Below, piece by piece: positions 33,521-42,372 of a DNA stretch of 64,000 bases; position 1 is the stretch's first letter, and every line of letters starts with the position of its first letter. Under the pieces are notes generated by a model. The model did no database searches and had not been told where the DNA came from. It was given only the letters and a program-made list of their open reading frames with translations. A program made the translations under genes and the position numbers. The stretch covers positions 1 through 64,000 of the forward strand of contig DAOPYN010000002.1 of NCBI GenBank assembly GCA_035352895.1, given 5' to 3'. This DNA is from UBA5070 sp035352895. GTDB taxonomy: Bacteria; Fibrobacterota; Fibrobacteria; UBA5070.

Positions 33521-34531
33521 ATGGATTACGCCAAGGCTTGCATGGACGAACACCCCTCGAAGGTCAAGCGCGCCGAGCGCATCTCCCGCGAGGAAATCCG
33601 CCGCCTCTACGATCTCCCCCTGATGGATCTGGTGTACCGGGCAGCCAGTGTGCATCGCGAGCACTGGAACCCCAACGACATCCAGATGAGCACGCTGGTG
33701 AGCATCAAGACCGGTGCCTGCCCCGAAGATTGCTCCTATTGCACCCAAAGCTCCCGCTACGAGACCGGGCTCAAGTACGAGCCCCTGATGCAGGTGCAGG
33801 AAGTCATGAAGCAGGCGCACGAAGCCAAGGCGGCTGGCTCCAACCGCCTGTGCATGGGTGCCGCCTGGCGCGAGGTCAAGGACGGCCCGCAGTTCGACAC
33901 GGTCCTGGAGATGGTCAAGGGAGTCAAGAGCCTGGGCATGGAAGCGTGCGTGACGCTGGGCATGCTCAAGGAGCACCAGGCAAAGCGCCTGGCCGAAGCC
34001 GGATTGGACTACTACAACCACAATCTGGACACCTCGCCGGAAAACTATTGCAACGTGATCACCACCCGCACCTTCCAGGACCGGCTTGACACCTTGGAGG
34101 CGGTGCGGAAGGCGGGAATCCACGTGTGCTCCGGCGGCATCCTGGGCATGGGCGAATCCCGCGAGGATCGCGTGGGCCTGCTCCACGAGCTGGCCAATCT
34201 CCCCGAGCCGCCCCACTCGGTACCCATCAACAAGCTCATGCGCATGCCGGGCACTCCCATGGCCGACGCGGAGCCCATCGACGACATCGAGTTCGTGCGC
34301 ACGGTTGCCGTGGCCCGCATCGTCATGCCCCAGGCGCGCGTGCGGTTGTCCGCCGGTCGGGTGGAGATGTCGCCTGCCATGCAGGCCCTGTGCTTCGTGG
34401 CGGGAGCGAACTCCATGTTCGCCGGCGAGAAGCTCCTGACCGCCGCCAACCCCGGCCAGGACAAGGACCTTTCCATGCTGGAATCCTTCGGGATGAACGT
34501 GGAAGTGTCTCCGTACCAGGACGAGCACTGA
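33521..34531 (+). CDS. bioB: Biotin synthase
   Basis: A 336-residue radical SAM enzyme that inserts sulfur into dethiobiotin. The 4Fe-4S motif is TGACPEDCSYC. The 2Fe-2S ligands occur in CMGAAWR, EACVTLGML and the NLDTSPENYC segment. INKLMRMPGTP and FVAGANSMFAGEKLLT are family marks. The remaining pathway genes are at 41236-44371, separated by the regulator-lipoprotein block. A -10-like TAAATT at 33506-33511 lies within a CTAAATTTAG palindrome, leaving a leader of only 2-3 bases. Confidence 0.97.
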   Translation: MDYAKACMDEHPSKVKRAERISREEIRRLYDLPLMDLVYRAASVHREHWNPNDIQMSTLVSIKTGACPEDCSYCTQSSRYETGLKYEPLMQVQEVMKQAHEAKAAGSNRLCMGAAWREVKDGPQFDTVLEMVKGVKSLGMEACVTLGMLKEHQAKRLAEAGLDYYNHNLDTSPENYCNVITTRTFQDRLDTLEAVRKAGIHVCSGGILGMGESREDRVGLLHELANLPEPPHSVPINKLMRMPGTPMADAEPIDDIEFVRTVAVARIVMPQARVRLSAGRVEMSPAMQALCFVAGANSMFAGEKLLTAANPGQDKDLSMLESFGMNVEVSPYQDEH

Positions 34532-34593
34532 CCCGAAACCCGGGTTACCCTCCGGTTCCCGGGTGGTGTTTCAGCCAGGGAAGCGTTAATGCG

Positions 34594-34619
34594 AGCCTCG
34601 CCCGTCGGCGGGGCTTTCT
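34594..34619 (+). terminator. Terminator after bioB
   Basis: AGCCTCGCC (34594-34602) pairs with GGCGGGGCT (34607-34615), loop CGTC, then TTCT. A second hairpin with ACCCGGG (34538-34544) and CCCGGGT (34558-34564) lies just upstream. Confidence 0.75.
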
Positions 34620-34712
34620 CGTGCGGTACCTTGGGCGTGCGGGACATCGCTCCCGCCGGTTCGAAGCGAAATGGAACTCCCTCGATCCGACACCCAGCCC
34701 AGGGACACCGCC

Positions 34713-35765
34713 ATGAAGCCAACTTTCCTCGCCACCATCGTGCTGACTGCAATCCTCCCCTCCCACGCCGCCTCCACGGGTCTTTGCGGTACCGTGGTCG
34801 ACCGCTCGGGTGCGCCCTTGCAGGGCGTGGAAGTCCGCCTCGCGTCCTCGGAGGAATCCACCCTGAGCGGAGTGGACGGATCCTGGCACCTGGAGCGGAC
34901 CTCCTCCCTTCGGGGGAAACCGCACGGCGGCACGACCCTTCCCGGAAATTGGTCTTCCGCAGGAGGCGGATTCCATGTGCTTCCCGGTGGATTCCGGGCC
35001 GACGGCCGCAAGGCAAGTGCAACTTCCTTGCTTGCGTTGCCTGCCCCGTCGCCCCGAAATGCCGCCTCGCCCACCGATACCTTGGTCCTCCGCTGGAAGG
35101 GGCTGGAAACTCGATCGCCAATCTCCCCGGAGCCAACCGGCAACCAGGGGGTTTCCCAGCTGGACACGAGTGGATTCGGGCACCTGGACCTACGCGCCTC
35201 CCGGATCGCCCATCTGGACATGTCCGGGATCCACCTGGAGCTGGTGAATTTCGACCCTCTTCCCAAGGACTCACTGGTGATCCGACTCCACCTGGATGGC
35301 ACCGCGAAGGATCTCGCGGACTTCGCCACCAGCCTGGATGCGGCCTCCATCCAGGACCAGGCGGGCTTCCAGAAGTCCGCCGGGCTGGACGGTCAGGCGA
35401 TCTCCCGCACACGACCTGTCACCACGTCCGACTGCCCCGAAGCCTCGATCTGCCATTGGACCTTCGACGTCTCCCTCATGCCCGTCAAGCTCGAAACGTC
35501 ATCCCGTCTTCGGGTGGATCTCATCTTCCGCCGGCGCGCATTTACGGGCGACACCACCGGCATCGAGGCGACCACCGCCAGCCACGACCCCTACGCGAGC
35601 CGGGATTGGTCGTTTCGCGCCCACGGCCCTTCCGATGGCTGGTACTACCTCGGGATCCCCGCGACCAACGCCGATGCCGCGGGATCGCCTCCCGTGAACC
35701 CCTACATCCAGATCGTCCGCGGTGGGCACGTGGTGTACGGCAGGGGTCCGCAAGACGGAATCTGA
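34713..35765 (+). CDS. Secreted protein with CarboxypepD_reg-like domain and CBM3-like C-terminus
   Basis: A 350-residue protein with signal peptide (MKPTFLATIVLTAILPSHA, no lipobox). Residues 22-65 look like a carboxypeptidase-regulatory beta-sandwich (GTVVDRSGAPLQGVEVRLAS). The last 170 residues are homologous to the lipoprotein at 36691-37836. Shared features are LELVNFDPLPKDSLVIRLHLDG, then CHWTFDVSLMP, SRLRVDLIFR, DPYASRDWSFRA and PYIQIVRGGHVVYG. That last pattern resembles the N-D-Y-S-F ... V-Y-x-N-G-x-L-V-W-G end of CBM3 cellulose-binding modules, a remote and untested match. It stands just before two regulator-lipoprotein pairs and is probably part of the same system. Confidence 0.6.
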   Translation: MKPTFLATIVLTAILPSHAASTGLCGTVVDRSGAPLQGVEVRLASSEESTLSGVDGSWHLERTSSLRGKPHGGTTLPGNWSSAGGGFHVLPGGFRADGRKASATSLLALPAPSPRNAASPTDTLVLRWKGLETRSPISPEPTGNQGVSQLDTSGFGHLDLRASRIAHLDMSGIHLELVNFDPLPKDSLVIRLHLDGTAKDLADFATSLDAASIQDQAGFQKSAGLDGQAISRTRPVTTSDCPEASICHWTFDVSLMPVKLETSSRLRVDLIFRRRAFTGDTTGIEATTASHDPYASRDWSFRAHGPSDGWYYLGIPATNADAAGSPPVNPYIQIVRGGHVVYGRGPQDGI

Positions 35766-35863
35766 CGCGCATTCCGCGTGACGACGGACCCGGGATCCGG
35801 ATCCATCGCCCCTCCGACTTGCTACCTCTGCGCTGGAATCCACCCCCTCTTGGACCCTCTCCC

Positions 35864-36694
35864 ATGCCGGACATCTTCACCTACACCGAATACAGGAAGT
35901 TCCTCAACGACGCCTGGCTGGAGCGCAAGGCGGTGGACCCCCGGTTTTCCCACCGGTTCATCGTCCAGAGGGCGGGATTCACGAGTTCGGCCATCTTCTC
36001 CAGGATTCTCACCGGCGACGTGAACGTGAGTCCCACCGGAGCCCTTCGGCTCGCGGAAGTCTTCCGGCTGGGAACCCACGAGACCAGGTATTTCGAGCTT
36101 CTGGTGCTCCTCGACCAGGCACGCAGCCACGAGGAGAAGATGTTCTTCGCCGATCGGCTGGCCACCTGGCGGCGCGTGCAGGTGCGTGCTCTGGACCGCT
36201 CCAAAGCCGACTTCTGCGGAAACTGGAAGGCGGTCGCGATCCTGGAAGCGCTGGAGATCGTGGAACACACGGACAACCACGGGATGCTCGGCGCCTGCCT
36301 GACGCCACCAGCCAGCGCCCAGGAGGTCGAGTCCACGCTGGAACTCCTCGCGAATCTGGGCCTCGCCAGCCGAGGTCATGACGGAATCTGGCGCAAGACC
36401 GACCGATTCATCTCCGCCGACGAAGTGGATACGGATTCCGTCAACAAGTTCCGCAGGGACACGATCGATCTCGCCCGCGAGGCCCTGGATCGCTTCGACC
36501 GGGAAGACCGGTCCATTTCGACGCTTACCGCCACGGTCTCCCACGCATCCTTCGAGCGGATCCGCGACCGCCTGCGCCAGCTGCGTCGCGAGATCCTGGA
36601 ATTGTCCCGCGTCGACGATCGCGCCGACCGGGTCCTGCAAGTGAATCTCCAGGCGTTTCCGCTGATGAAGATTTCCAGGGAAGAGTCCCCATGA
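35864..36694 (+). CDS. TIGR02147/DUF4423-family regulator-like protein 1
   Basis: A 276-residue full-length member of the Fibrobacter paralogous family TIGR02147. Residues 1-75 contain DIFTYTEYRKFLNDAW and a helix-turn-helix-like segment FSHRFIVQRAGFTSSAIFSR followed by ILTGDVNVSPTGALRLAEVF. The rest is the alpha-helical DUF4423 part with a second winged-helix-like region (ANLGLASRGHDGIWRKTD). These proteins are predicted transcription factors without known ligands. The stop overlaps the start of the following lipoprotein gene (ATGA). It is strongly similar to the protein at 37948-38778. Confidence 0.8.
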   Translation: MPDIFTYTEYRKFLNDAWLERKAVDPRFSHRFIVQRAGFTSSAIFSRILTGDVNVSPTGALRLAEVFRLGTHETRYFELLVLLDQARSHEEKMFFADRLATWRRVQVRALDRSKADFCGNWKAVAILEALEIVEHTDNHGMLGACLTPPASAQEVESTLELLANLGLASRGHDGIWRKTDRFISADEVDTDSVNKFRRDTIDLAREALDRFDREDRSISTLTATVSHASFERIRDRLRQLRREILELSRVDDRADRVLQVNLQAFPLMKISREESP

Positions 36695-37836
36695 AACGGC
36701 TGCTCGCCCTCTGCGCGCTCCTTCTGGCCTCGTGCGGCAATGTCCATACGGGAGGTTTCGAGACCACCGACCTCCATGCCCGCGTGGTGCGCATGGATGG
36801 ATCGCCCGTCGTCGCCGCACGCGCCTGGCTCGTCCGCTCCCTCGGCACCGAAGCGCCAGCCGCGATCGTGGACAGCGGCTACACCGATTCCCTGGGCGAA
36901 GTGCGCTTCGCCCTTCCCGCCAGCGGAGTCGCAGGATTGGGACTGGATGCCTCATTGGCGGATTCCCTGGGCATGTCGCCGCGGTCGCTGGAATCGGCGC
37001 GTTTTGCCACCGTGGTCCTGAAACCCGCCTTCCAGATCTCCCATCCGAAGGATTCCTCCGGTACGGCCAGTCTGTTCGTTCCCGGCAGCCATTTCGTGTC
37101 GGGCCCTTCCACCACAGGAGCCAAGGTGGAATTGAGACTCCCCGCGGGCACCTGGGATCTTGCCATCCGCAAGGGGTCGTCGGTCGACCTGGTGGGCATC
37201 GCCCTGGCTTCCGACACCACGCTCGGCTCGGTTGCCCCCACACCCGCGGACTCCTACAAGGTCGCATCGGTCAGGGTGTTGGCTGGACGGACGCAGATCG
37301 GTGGGCTGGACGGACTGCAGCTCAATTTTATCAACGACGCGCCCATTTCCTTGGACTCCCTGACCCTGCGGCTGTTCCTGCAGGGAACCGGGGCGGAAAT
37401 GGCCGATTTCGGCGCGCGGTTGGATATGGCCCAGCTATACGACTCCATAGGCTTCACCCAGCCCGCTGGACTCGACGGCTCTTCCTGGAAATCCCTCAGG
37501 CCCGTTTCCATGGGAGGGGCATGCTCCGCTTCCGTGGCTTGCACCTGGTTTTTCGATCTTCCGGTGGAAGGAGTATCCCTGGAATCGGGAGGTCGCCTGG
37601 AGTTCATCGTCCTGTTCGAGAGCCAGTCCACAACGGGCTCTCGCCCCCTCCACGACCCGTTCACCGGAAACGACTGGTCTTTCCGTGCGCGCAAATGGGC
37701 GGATTCCACCGCAAATCCCCGCGGACTCCCCGACTACGGAGCCATTCCCATGGCGTCCACCCAGGATCTGCCTCCCGAGGCTCCCTTCATTGCGATCGTC
37801 CGCAGAGGGGTCGTGATCGCGGGAGCAGCCCCCTAG
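36691..37836 (+). CDS. Lipoprotein coupled to TIGR02147 regulator 1
   Basis: A 381-residue lipoprotein (lipobox LLLASC, then GNVHTGGFETTDLHARV). The first 180 residues match the lipoprotein of the second pair: a beta-sandwich with DGSPVVAARAWLVRS and a YVPGSHFVS-like element (FVPGSHFVSGPS). The C-terminal 170 residues match the secreted protein at 34713, with ISLDSLTLRLFLQG, GGRLEFIVLFE, DPFTGNDWSFRA and PFIAIVRRGVVIAG. The end looks CBM3-like. It begins inside the regulator stop codon, so the two proteins are made together. Confidence 0.7.
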   Translation: MKRLLALCALLLASCGNVHTGGFETTDLHARVVRMDGSPVVAARAWLVRSLGTEAPAAIVDSGYTDSLGEVRFALPASGVAGLGLDASLADSLGMSPRSLESARFATVVLKPAFQISHPKDSSGTASLFVPGSHFVSGPSTTGAKVELRLPAGTWDLAIRKGSSVDLVGIALASDTTLGSVAPTPADSYKVASVRVLAGRTQIGGLDGLQLNFINDAPISLDSLTLRLFLQGTGAEMADFGARLDMAQLYDSIGFTQPAGLDGSSWKSLRPVSMGGACSASVACTWFFDLPVEGVSLESGGRLEFIVLFESQSTTGSRPLHDPFTGNDWSFRARKWADSTANPRGLPDYGAIPMASTQDLPPEAPFIAIVRRGVVIAGAAP

Positions 37837-37947
37837 AACCAACGATGAAGGCTTGCTCGAGCCTGTTTCCAATCTCGGAACGCTTTCCCGGACCACCCCC
37901 GGGAAAACCAATGGGGCGGGGCTAGATTCTCTTCCAAGGAATCCACC

Positions 37948-38778
37948 ATGCCCGACCTCTTCTCCTACACCGAATACCGAAAGTTCCTCTCCGACGCCTG
38001 GACGGAAAGGAAGGCGGAGGACCCCAAGTTCTCCCACCGGTACATCGCACAGAAGGCGGGATTCACCTCCTCTGCGTTCTTTTCCCGCATCTTGACCGGC
38101 GAAGTGAACTTGGCTCCCTCCGGCGCCTTGCGCCTGGCCGAGATCTTCCGGCTGGGGGCCCACGAGACCCGGTACTTCGAGCTTCTGGTCCTCCTGGACC
38201 AGGCCAAGAGCCACGAAGAACGGATGCACTTCGCCGACCGCATCGCCAGCTGGCGGCGCGTCCCCCTCACCCCGCTGGAACAGTCGAAGATCGCCTTCTG
38301 CCGGGACTGGCGGGCGGTGGCCATCCTGGAAGCCTTGGAGCTGGTGGAGCACATCGACCAGGACGCCATGTTGGGCTCCATGCTCCGCCCTCCCATGGAC
38401 GGCCCCGCCGTGGCCCGGACCCTGGAGCTGTTGGCGAGCCTGGATCTGATCCGCCGCGACGAAAACGGCATCTGGCGCAAGACCGACCGATTCTTGACCA
38501 CCGACGAAGCCGACGCCCAGGCGGTGAACGAATTCCGTCGGGAGACCATCCTGCTTGCGGCCACAGCCCTGGATCGGTTCGATCGCGAAGATCGCTCCAT
38601 TTCCACGATCACCGTCACGCTTTCCAAGGCATCCTTCGAGCGGGTGCGCGACCGCCTGCGCCATCTGCGCCGTGAGATCCTGGAGCTGTCGCGCTCCGAC
38701 GACCAGTCCGACCGCGTGGTGCAGGTCAATCTGCAGGCGTTCCCATTGGCGATGCGCGACACGGAGGTCGAACCATGA
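37948..38778 (+). CDS. TIGR02147/DUF4423-family regulator-like protein 2
   Basis: A 276-residue paralog of the regulator at 35864, equal in length and alignable throughout. It has DLFSYTEYRKFLSDAW, FSHRYIAQKAGFTSSAFFSR, GAHETRYFELLVLLDQAKS and NGIWRKTDRFLTTDEAD. A -10 box TAGATT at 37923-37928 and AAGGAA in the short leader precede the ATG. The stop overlaps the next lipoprotein start by ATGA, as in the first pair. It would be expected to recognise a related operator, but no common palindrome upstream of both pairs is obvious to me. Confidence 0.8.
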   Translation: MPDLFSYTEYRKFLSDAWTERKAEDPKFSHRYIAQKAGFTSSAFFSRILTGEVNLAPSGALRLAEIFRLGAHETRYFELLVLLDQAKSHEERMHFADRIASWRRVPLTPLEQSKIAFCRDWRAVAILEALELVEHIDQDAMLGSMLRPPMDGPAVARTLELLASLDLIRRDENGIWRKTDRFLTTDEADAQAVNEFRRETILLAATALDRFDREDRSISTITVTLSKASFERVRDRLRHLRREILELSRSDDQSDRVVQVNLQAFPLAMRDTEVEP

Positions 38779-40022
38779 AGTGGCTGGCGCCTCTCTTCGC
38801 CTTCGCTCTCGCTTCCTGCGGGGAGGTGAAGACCGGTGGATTCGAAACCTCCGACCTCCAGGCCCGCGTCCATCGCGCGGATGGCTCTCCGGTGGCCTCC
38901 GCGCGGGTGTGGCTGGTCCGTTCCCGGGGGAATTCCGCTCCGGCGATCGTTCTGGACAGCGCCTGGACGGATGTCTCGGGAGAGGTACGGTTCCCCGCGC
39001 CGGAAGATGGCCAGAATGGGCTTGGCCTGGATGTCCAAAAATCCGATTCCCTGGCGCTGGGGATCGGTGCGTTCGAGTCCGCCACCTCCGCTTTTCTCCG
39101 CCTCGCCGCCGCCCACAAGCTGTCCATCGCCTCGGATTCGCAAGGCACGCCCCGTTGCTACGTCCCCGGAAGCCATTTCGTCTCCTCTCCTTCCGCCGGA
39201 GGGGAGATCGCCCAGATCCTCCTGCCCCAGGGCACATGGAACCTGGCCGTCGTGCGGGGAACGGCATCGCCGATCCTCTCGCCGATTTCCGTCACCAAGG
39301 ATTCGGTCGTGGTGGTTCGCGCCCCCGCCGATTCAGATACCGCATCGAAGCCACCTATCCATGCCACGGGACCGGACATTTCCCTGGATTCCTTCCAGAT
39401 CGACGGGCAGGTCTTCTCGAAGGATCCATCCTTTTCTCCCGAATGGTACGTCAGGATCGACACCATCAGCGGATCCTCCCGCGAACGCACGCATCGATAC
39501 ACCGAGACATCCGACTCCTTTTCCATCGAATCCAAATCCGTCCGATTCCTGGAATTGGCAAGCTACCTGGACGGAGTCTACCTATCCGAGCTCAAGAGCG
39601 CCGATCTCCCCGATTCCGGCCTCCTGGCCATACGGCTCCGGTTCACCAAGTCCTTCGATGCGGATTCCGGCCGGAACCTCCTTTTCCAGCTCGTCGACAG
39701 CGGCTACAACGGGCTTTCCCTATCCCTGGATCCTCGGATGCGTCCTAGTCCGGACAGCCTCCAGGTCGCGTCCTGGGGTGACTTCCAGGCTTCCGACACC
39801 GGCATGCAGACGGCGGAGCAGAAATTGACGCAAACCGTCTGGTATTTCCGGTGGACGCCGACCTTCATGCAGATCGCGAACGATGCCGGCATGGTCGGCG
39901 CAGCCATCGCCTTCACCAGAATGCAGGGACCACCATTCCTTCGGATCCGCCTTCAAACCTTCCTCAACGGTCCCCCAGCCAAGGTGCATCTGATCTCCAC
40001 CCGGCTGTACCGCCCCAGATAA
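38775..40022 (+). CDS. Lipoprotein coupled to TIGR02147 regulator 2
   Basis: A 415-residue lipoprotein (lipobox FALASC, then GEVKTGGFETSDLQARV). The N-terminal 160 residues align with the lipoprotein of pair 1 (DGSPVASARVWLVRSRG, YVPGSHFVSSPSAGGE, LPQGTWNLAVVRG). The C-terminal part is unrelated: a serine/aspartate-rich beta-region (FSPEWYVRID, LASYLDGVYLSELKS, LLFQLVDSGYNGLSLSLDP, VWYFRWTPTF). So the family keeps its anchor and first domain and exchanges the exposed end. The function is unknown. Confidence 0.7.
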   Translation: MKWLAPLFAFALASCGEVKTGGFETSDLQARVHRADGSPVASARVWLVRSRGNSAPAIVLDSAWTDVSGEVRFPAPEDGQNGLGLDVQKSDSLALGIGAFESATSAFLRLAAAHKLSIASDSQGTPRCYVPGSHFVSSPSAGGEIAQILLPQGTWNLAVVRGTASPILSPISVTKDSVVVVRAPADSDTASKPPIHATGPDISLDSFQIDGQVFSKDPSFSPEWYVRIDTISGSSRERTHRYTETSDSFSIESKSVRFLELASYLDGVYLSELKSADLPDSGLLAIRLRFTKSFDADSGRNLLFQLVDSGYNGLSLSLDPRMRPSPDSLQVASWGDFQASDTGMQTAEQKLTQTVWYFRWTPTFMQIANDAGMVGAAIAFTRMQGPPFLRIRLQTFLNGPPAKVHLISTRLYRPR

Positions 40023-40025
40023 CCC

Positions 40026-40066
40026 CCGCCGCCCGAGGGGAAGGAGCGCCCTTCCCTCCTCGGCGG
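40026..40066 (+). terminator. Strong hairpin after the second module
   Basis: CCGCCG (40026-40031) pairs with CGGCGG (40061-40066) and the inner GAGGGGAAGG arm pairs with CCTTCCCTCC with small irregularities. There is no T-run. Confidence 0.45.
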
Positions 40067-40147
40067 TCGGTCCCGTGGGAGCCCGTCTCCCGCCTCATTC
40101 CCGCGAAGGGCTCGATCCCTCGCGACCTCGAAAAGGAGCGTCCCGAA

Positions 40148-41116
40148 ATGTCCATCAGAAAACCCCTGTCCATCCTGGCGGCGATCTGCTTCGCCGCCCT
40201 CCAGGGATGCGAAACCAACCAAGCCACCGCTCCCGGCGACCGCTCGTCCGAGGGCGTCGGCGCCGTCTCGTTCCGACTTTCCGAGGGAAACGTCAACTAT
40301 CTGCGTGCGGATGTCCTCTATCTCCAATACTACGTGACCGGACCCGGCATGGATACCATCCGCCAATCCACGCAACTGGACACCACCCCGGTGTTGATGG
40401 GGGGAATTCCCTGCGGCACCCGCATCATCCAGGTGGACGCGGTGAATCCTCTCGGAGAGATCACCTGGACCGGTACCGACACGGTGGAGATCTACCACAA
40501 CCAAACCGCCCAGGCCCACGTCGTCCTGCATAGGATCCCCCGCAAGGGAGGCGTGCTGATCGACATCACCCTGGATTCGCTTTCCCTCGGCGACACCACT
40601 GCGATCATCCTGGACACCCTCTGGAGCACCATCCATGACACCGGATGGGCATGGTACTCGTACGACCGATGCGACAATCCCGTGCTCGGAGCCTCGGGCC
40701 ACGGCATGATCCGATGCGAACATGTCCTGGTGGTACCGATCCCCGGCGACACCACCTGGGTGGATACCATCGTCCGCAGATCGTACGACACCGCCGGTTG
40801 GTGCCAGACGACACAGATCGACAGCACCATCATGCGAGCCGACTACCGTTGCTACCGCCCCAAATACGTTCCCTACACCTATAGCGACACGGTTTGGCAG
40901 GACACCACTGTCGGCACAATCTCCTTGAACGACTCCTCCTGGTGCCACCCCTCGGTGTGGTCCTACGACTCCACGATGTATTGCTTCACGGGCAAGTACA
41001 AGAAACTGCCCACAGGAACCTGCGAGTGGATCTTCTACGGAAACGGCTTCCCGCAAGGCGTCCTCTACAATTGCGCCGATACCGCCAACGCGCGCCGTCC
41101 CCGCTCCGATCCCTGA
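40148..41116 (+). CDS. Cysteine- and threonine-rich lipoprotein, unknown
   Basis: A 322-residue lipoprotein (lipobox FAALQGC). The first 130 residues form a beta-rich domain (VGAVSFRLSEGNVNYLRADVL). The remainder is rich in Asp, Thr, Trp and paired Cys, with repeated D-T-T/W phrases (GDTTWVDTIV, DTAGWCQTTQID, SDTVWQDTTVG, SLNDSSWCHPSVWSYDST). Eight cysteines in the second half suggest disulfide staples. AAGGAG lies 9 bases before ATG. It follows the regulator-lipoprotein block and may belong with it. I recognise no family. Confidence 0.6.
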   Translation: MSIRKPLSILAAICFAALQGCETNQATAPGDRSSEGVGAVSFRLSEGNVNYLRADVLYLQYYVTGPGMDTIRQSTQLDTTPVLMGGIPCGTRIIQVDAVNPLGEITWTGTDTVEIYHNQTAQAHVVLHRIPRKGGVLIDITLDSLSLGDTTAIILDTLWSTIHDTGWAWYSYDRCDNPVLGASGHGMIRCEHVLVVPIPGDTTWVDTIVRRSYDTAGWCQTTQIDSTIMRADYRCYRPKYVPYTYSDTVWQDTTVGTISLNDSSWCHPSVWSYDSTMYCFTGKYKKLPTGTCEWIFYGNGFPQGVLYNCADTANARRPRSDP

Positions 41117-41144
41117 AGTCCCTTCGCTCTCCCCGCGAATGGAC

Positions 41145-41180
41145 GCCCGTCCCTGCCCACTCCTCGAGGGCGGGGCGGGC
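41145..41180 (+). terminator. GC-rich hairpin before bioF
   Basis: GCCCGTCCCTGCCC (41145-41158) faces GGGCGGGGCGGGC (41168-41180), followed by CGTCGCCTTT. It may end the preceding lipoprotein transcript. Confidence 0.4.
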
Positions 41181-41235
41181 CGTCGCCTTTCAGATCCCAC
41201 ATGCACCGCCCCTCCGACCTAGATTTCCCTCCATC

Positions 41236-42372
41236 GTGGAGACCAGCTGGGAACTTTGGGCATCGAGATGGCGGGCCCAATCGGAAGATCTGACCGCCCG
41301 AGGCATGTTCCGCACCTTGGGCTCTGCCCCCCTATCGCGGTTTTCCCATAACGACTACCTGGGGCTGCGTCACGACCCGAGGTTGCTCAAGGGTCTGGTC
41401 CAAGCGCTGGAGGAAGGCATTCCGACCACCTCCACCGGTTCCCGCCTCCTTTCCGGAAACCTGGACCAATTCCAATCCTTCGAATCTCGCTTCGCGAGGG
41501 CAGCAGGCTTTCCTTCCGGATTGGTCTTCGCCTCGGCCTCGGAGGCGAACCGGGCGATCATCCAGGCCCTGGTCGATCGGCACGACGTCGCACTCCAGGA
41601 CAGCCTGGCCCATGCCTCCCTGATCGATGGAGTCGTGCAAAGCGGCGCACAACGTCGCAAATTCGCCCACAACGACCCCGAAGACTTGCGCGAACAGTTG
41701 CGCCAAGGCGGAGGCAAGATCCGTCTGGTGGTGACCGAATCGGTGTTTTCCATGGACGGCGACATCGCGCCGTTGAGGGATCTCCATCAAGTGTGCAAGG
41801 AAGAAGGCGCCTTCCTCCTGGTGGACGAGGCGCATGCCGTGGGACTGTTTGGCGAGCATCGCACGGGCGTGGCCGAATCCATCCCGAAGGACTCGACGCT
41901 GATCGCGACCACCCAGGGGTTCGGGAAAGGGCTGGCTTCGGCGGGAGGCATTCTTTGCACAGCCCCCCAGGTACTGGAGCGCATCGCCAACCATTCCCGG
42001 GCGTTCATTTTCACCACCGCCCCGTCTCCGCTGGCGATCAAGGCTGCGGAACTTGCATGGGACCTAAGCTGTGCAGATGGAGGCCGCCATGCACACCTAG
42101 AACATCTCTGCACACATTTTGCGCAAGGAATCCACGCCCTTGGCTGGCCACTACCGGAGCGTTCCCTCCCGACCCCCATTTTCCCGTTGCTGTGCGGCGG
42201 CTTGGTGGCTTCGGTCCAAGCCTCTGCACAGCTGGCAAAACACAACATCCACCTGCGCCCAATCCGCCCCCCGACAGTTCCCCCGGGCACCGAACGCCTT
42301 CGTGCCACGGTCACTGCCGATCTGCACACTTCCGATCTGGATGAGTTCCTGGGAGCCTTACGCCATGTCTAG
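41236..42372 (+). CDS. bioF: 8-amino-7-oxononanoate synthase
   Basis: A 378-residue alpha-oxoamine synthase joining pimeloyl thioester and alanine. It has FSHNDYLGLRHDPRL, TGSRLLSGN, the ESVFSMDGDIAPL and LLVDEAHAVGLFG motifs, and the PLP lysine in TTQGFGKGLASAGG. The start is GTG at 41236, since no in-frame ATG precedes the domain. A TAGATT box at 41220-41225 would give a leader of about 4 bases. The last codons overlap the bioD-bioA start. No bioC, bioH or other pimeloyl gene is nearby. Confidence 0.93.
   Translation: METSWELWASRWRAQSEDLTARGMFRTLGSAPLSRFSHNDYLGLRHDPRLLKGLVQALEEGIPTTSTGSRLLSGNLDQFQSFESRFARAAGFPSGLVFASASEANRAIIQALVDRHDVALQDSLAHASLIDGVVQSGAQRRKFAHNDPEDLREQLRQGGGKIRLVVTESVFSMDGDIAPLRDLHQVCKEEGAFLLVDEAHAVGLFGEHRTGVAESIPKDSTLIATTQGFGKGLASAGGILCTAPQVLERIANHSRAFIFTTAPSPLAIKAAELAWDLSCADGGRHAHLEHLCTHFAQGIHALGWPLPERSLPTPIFPLLCGGLVASVQASAQLAKHNIHLRPIRPPTVPPGTERLRATVTADLHTSDLDEFLGALRHV

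Noticed and set aside
34650..34675. GGTTCGAAGC resembling a tRNA T-arm
   Set aside because: No acceptor, D-arm or anticodon stem can be folded around it.
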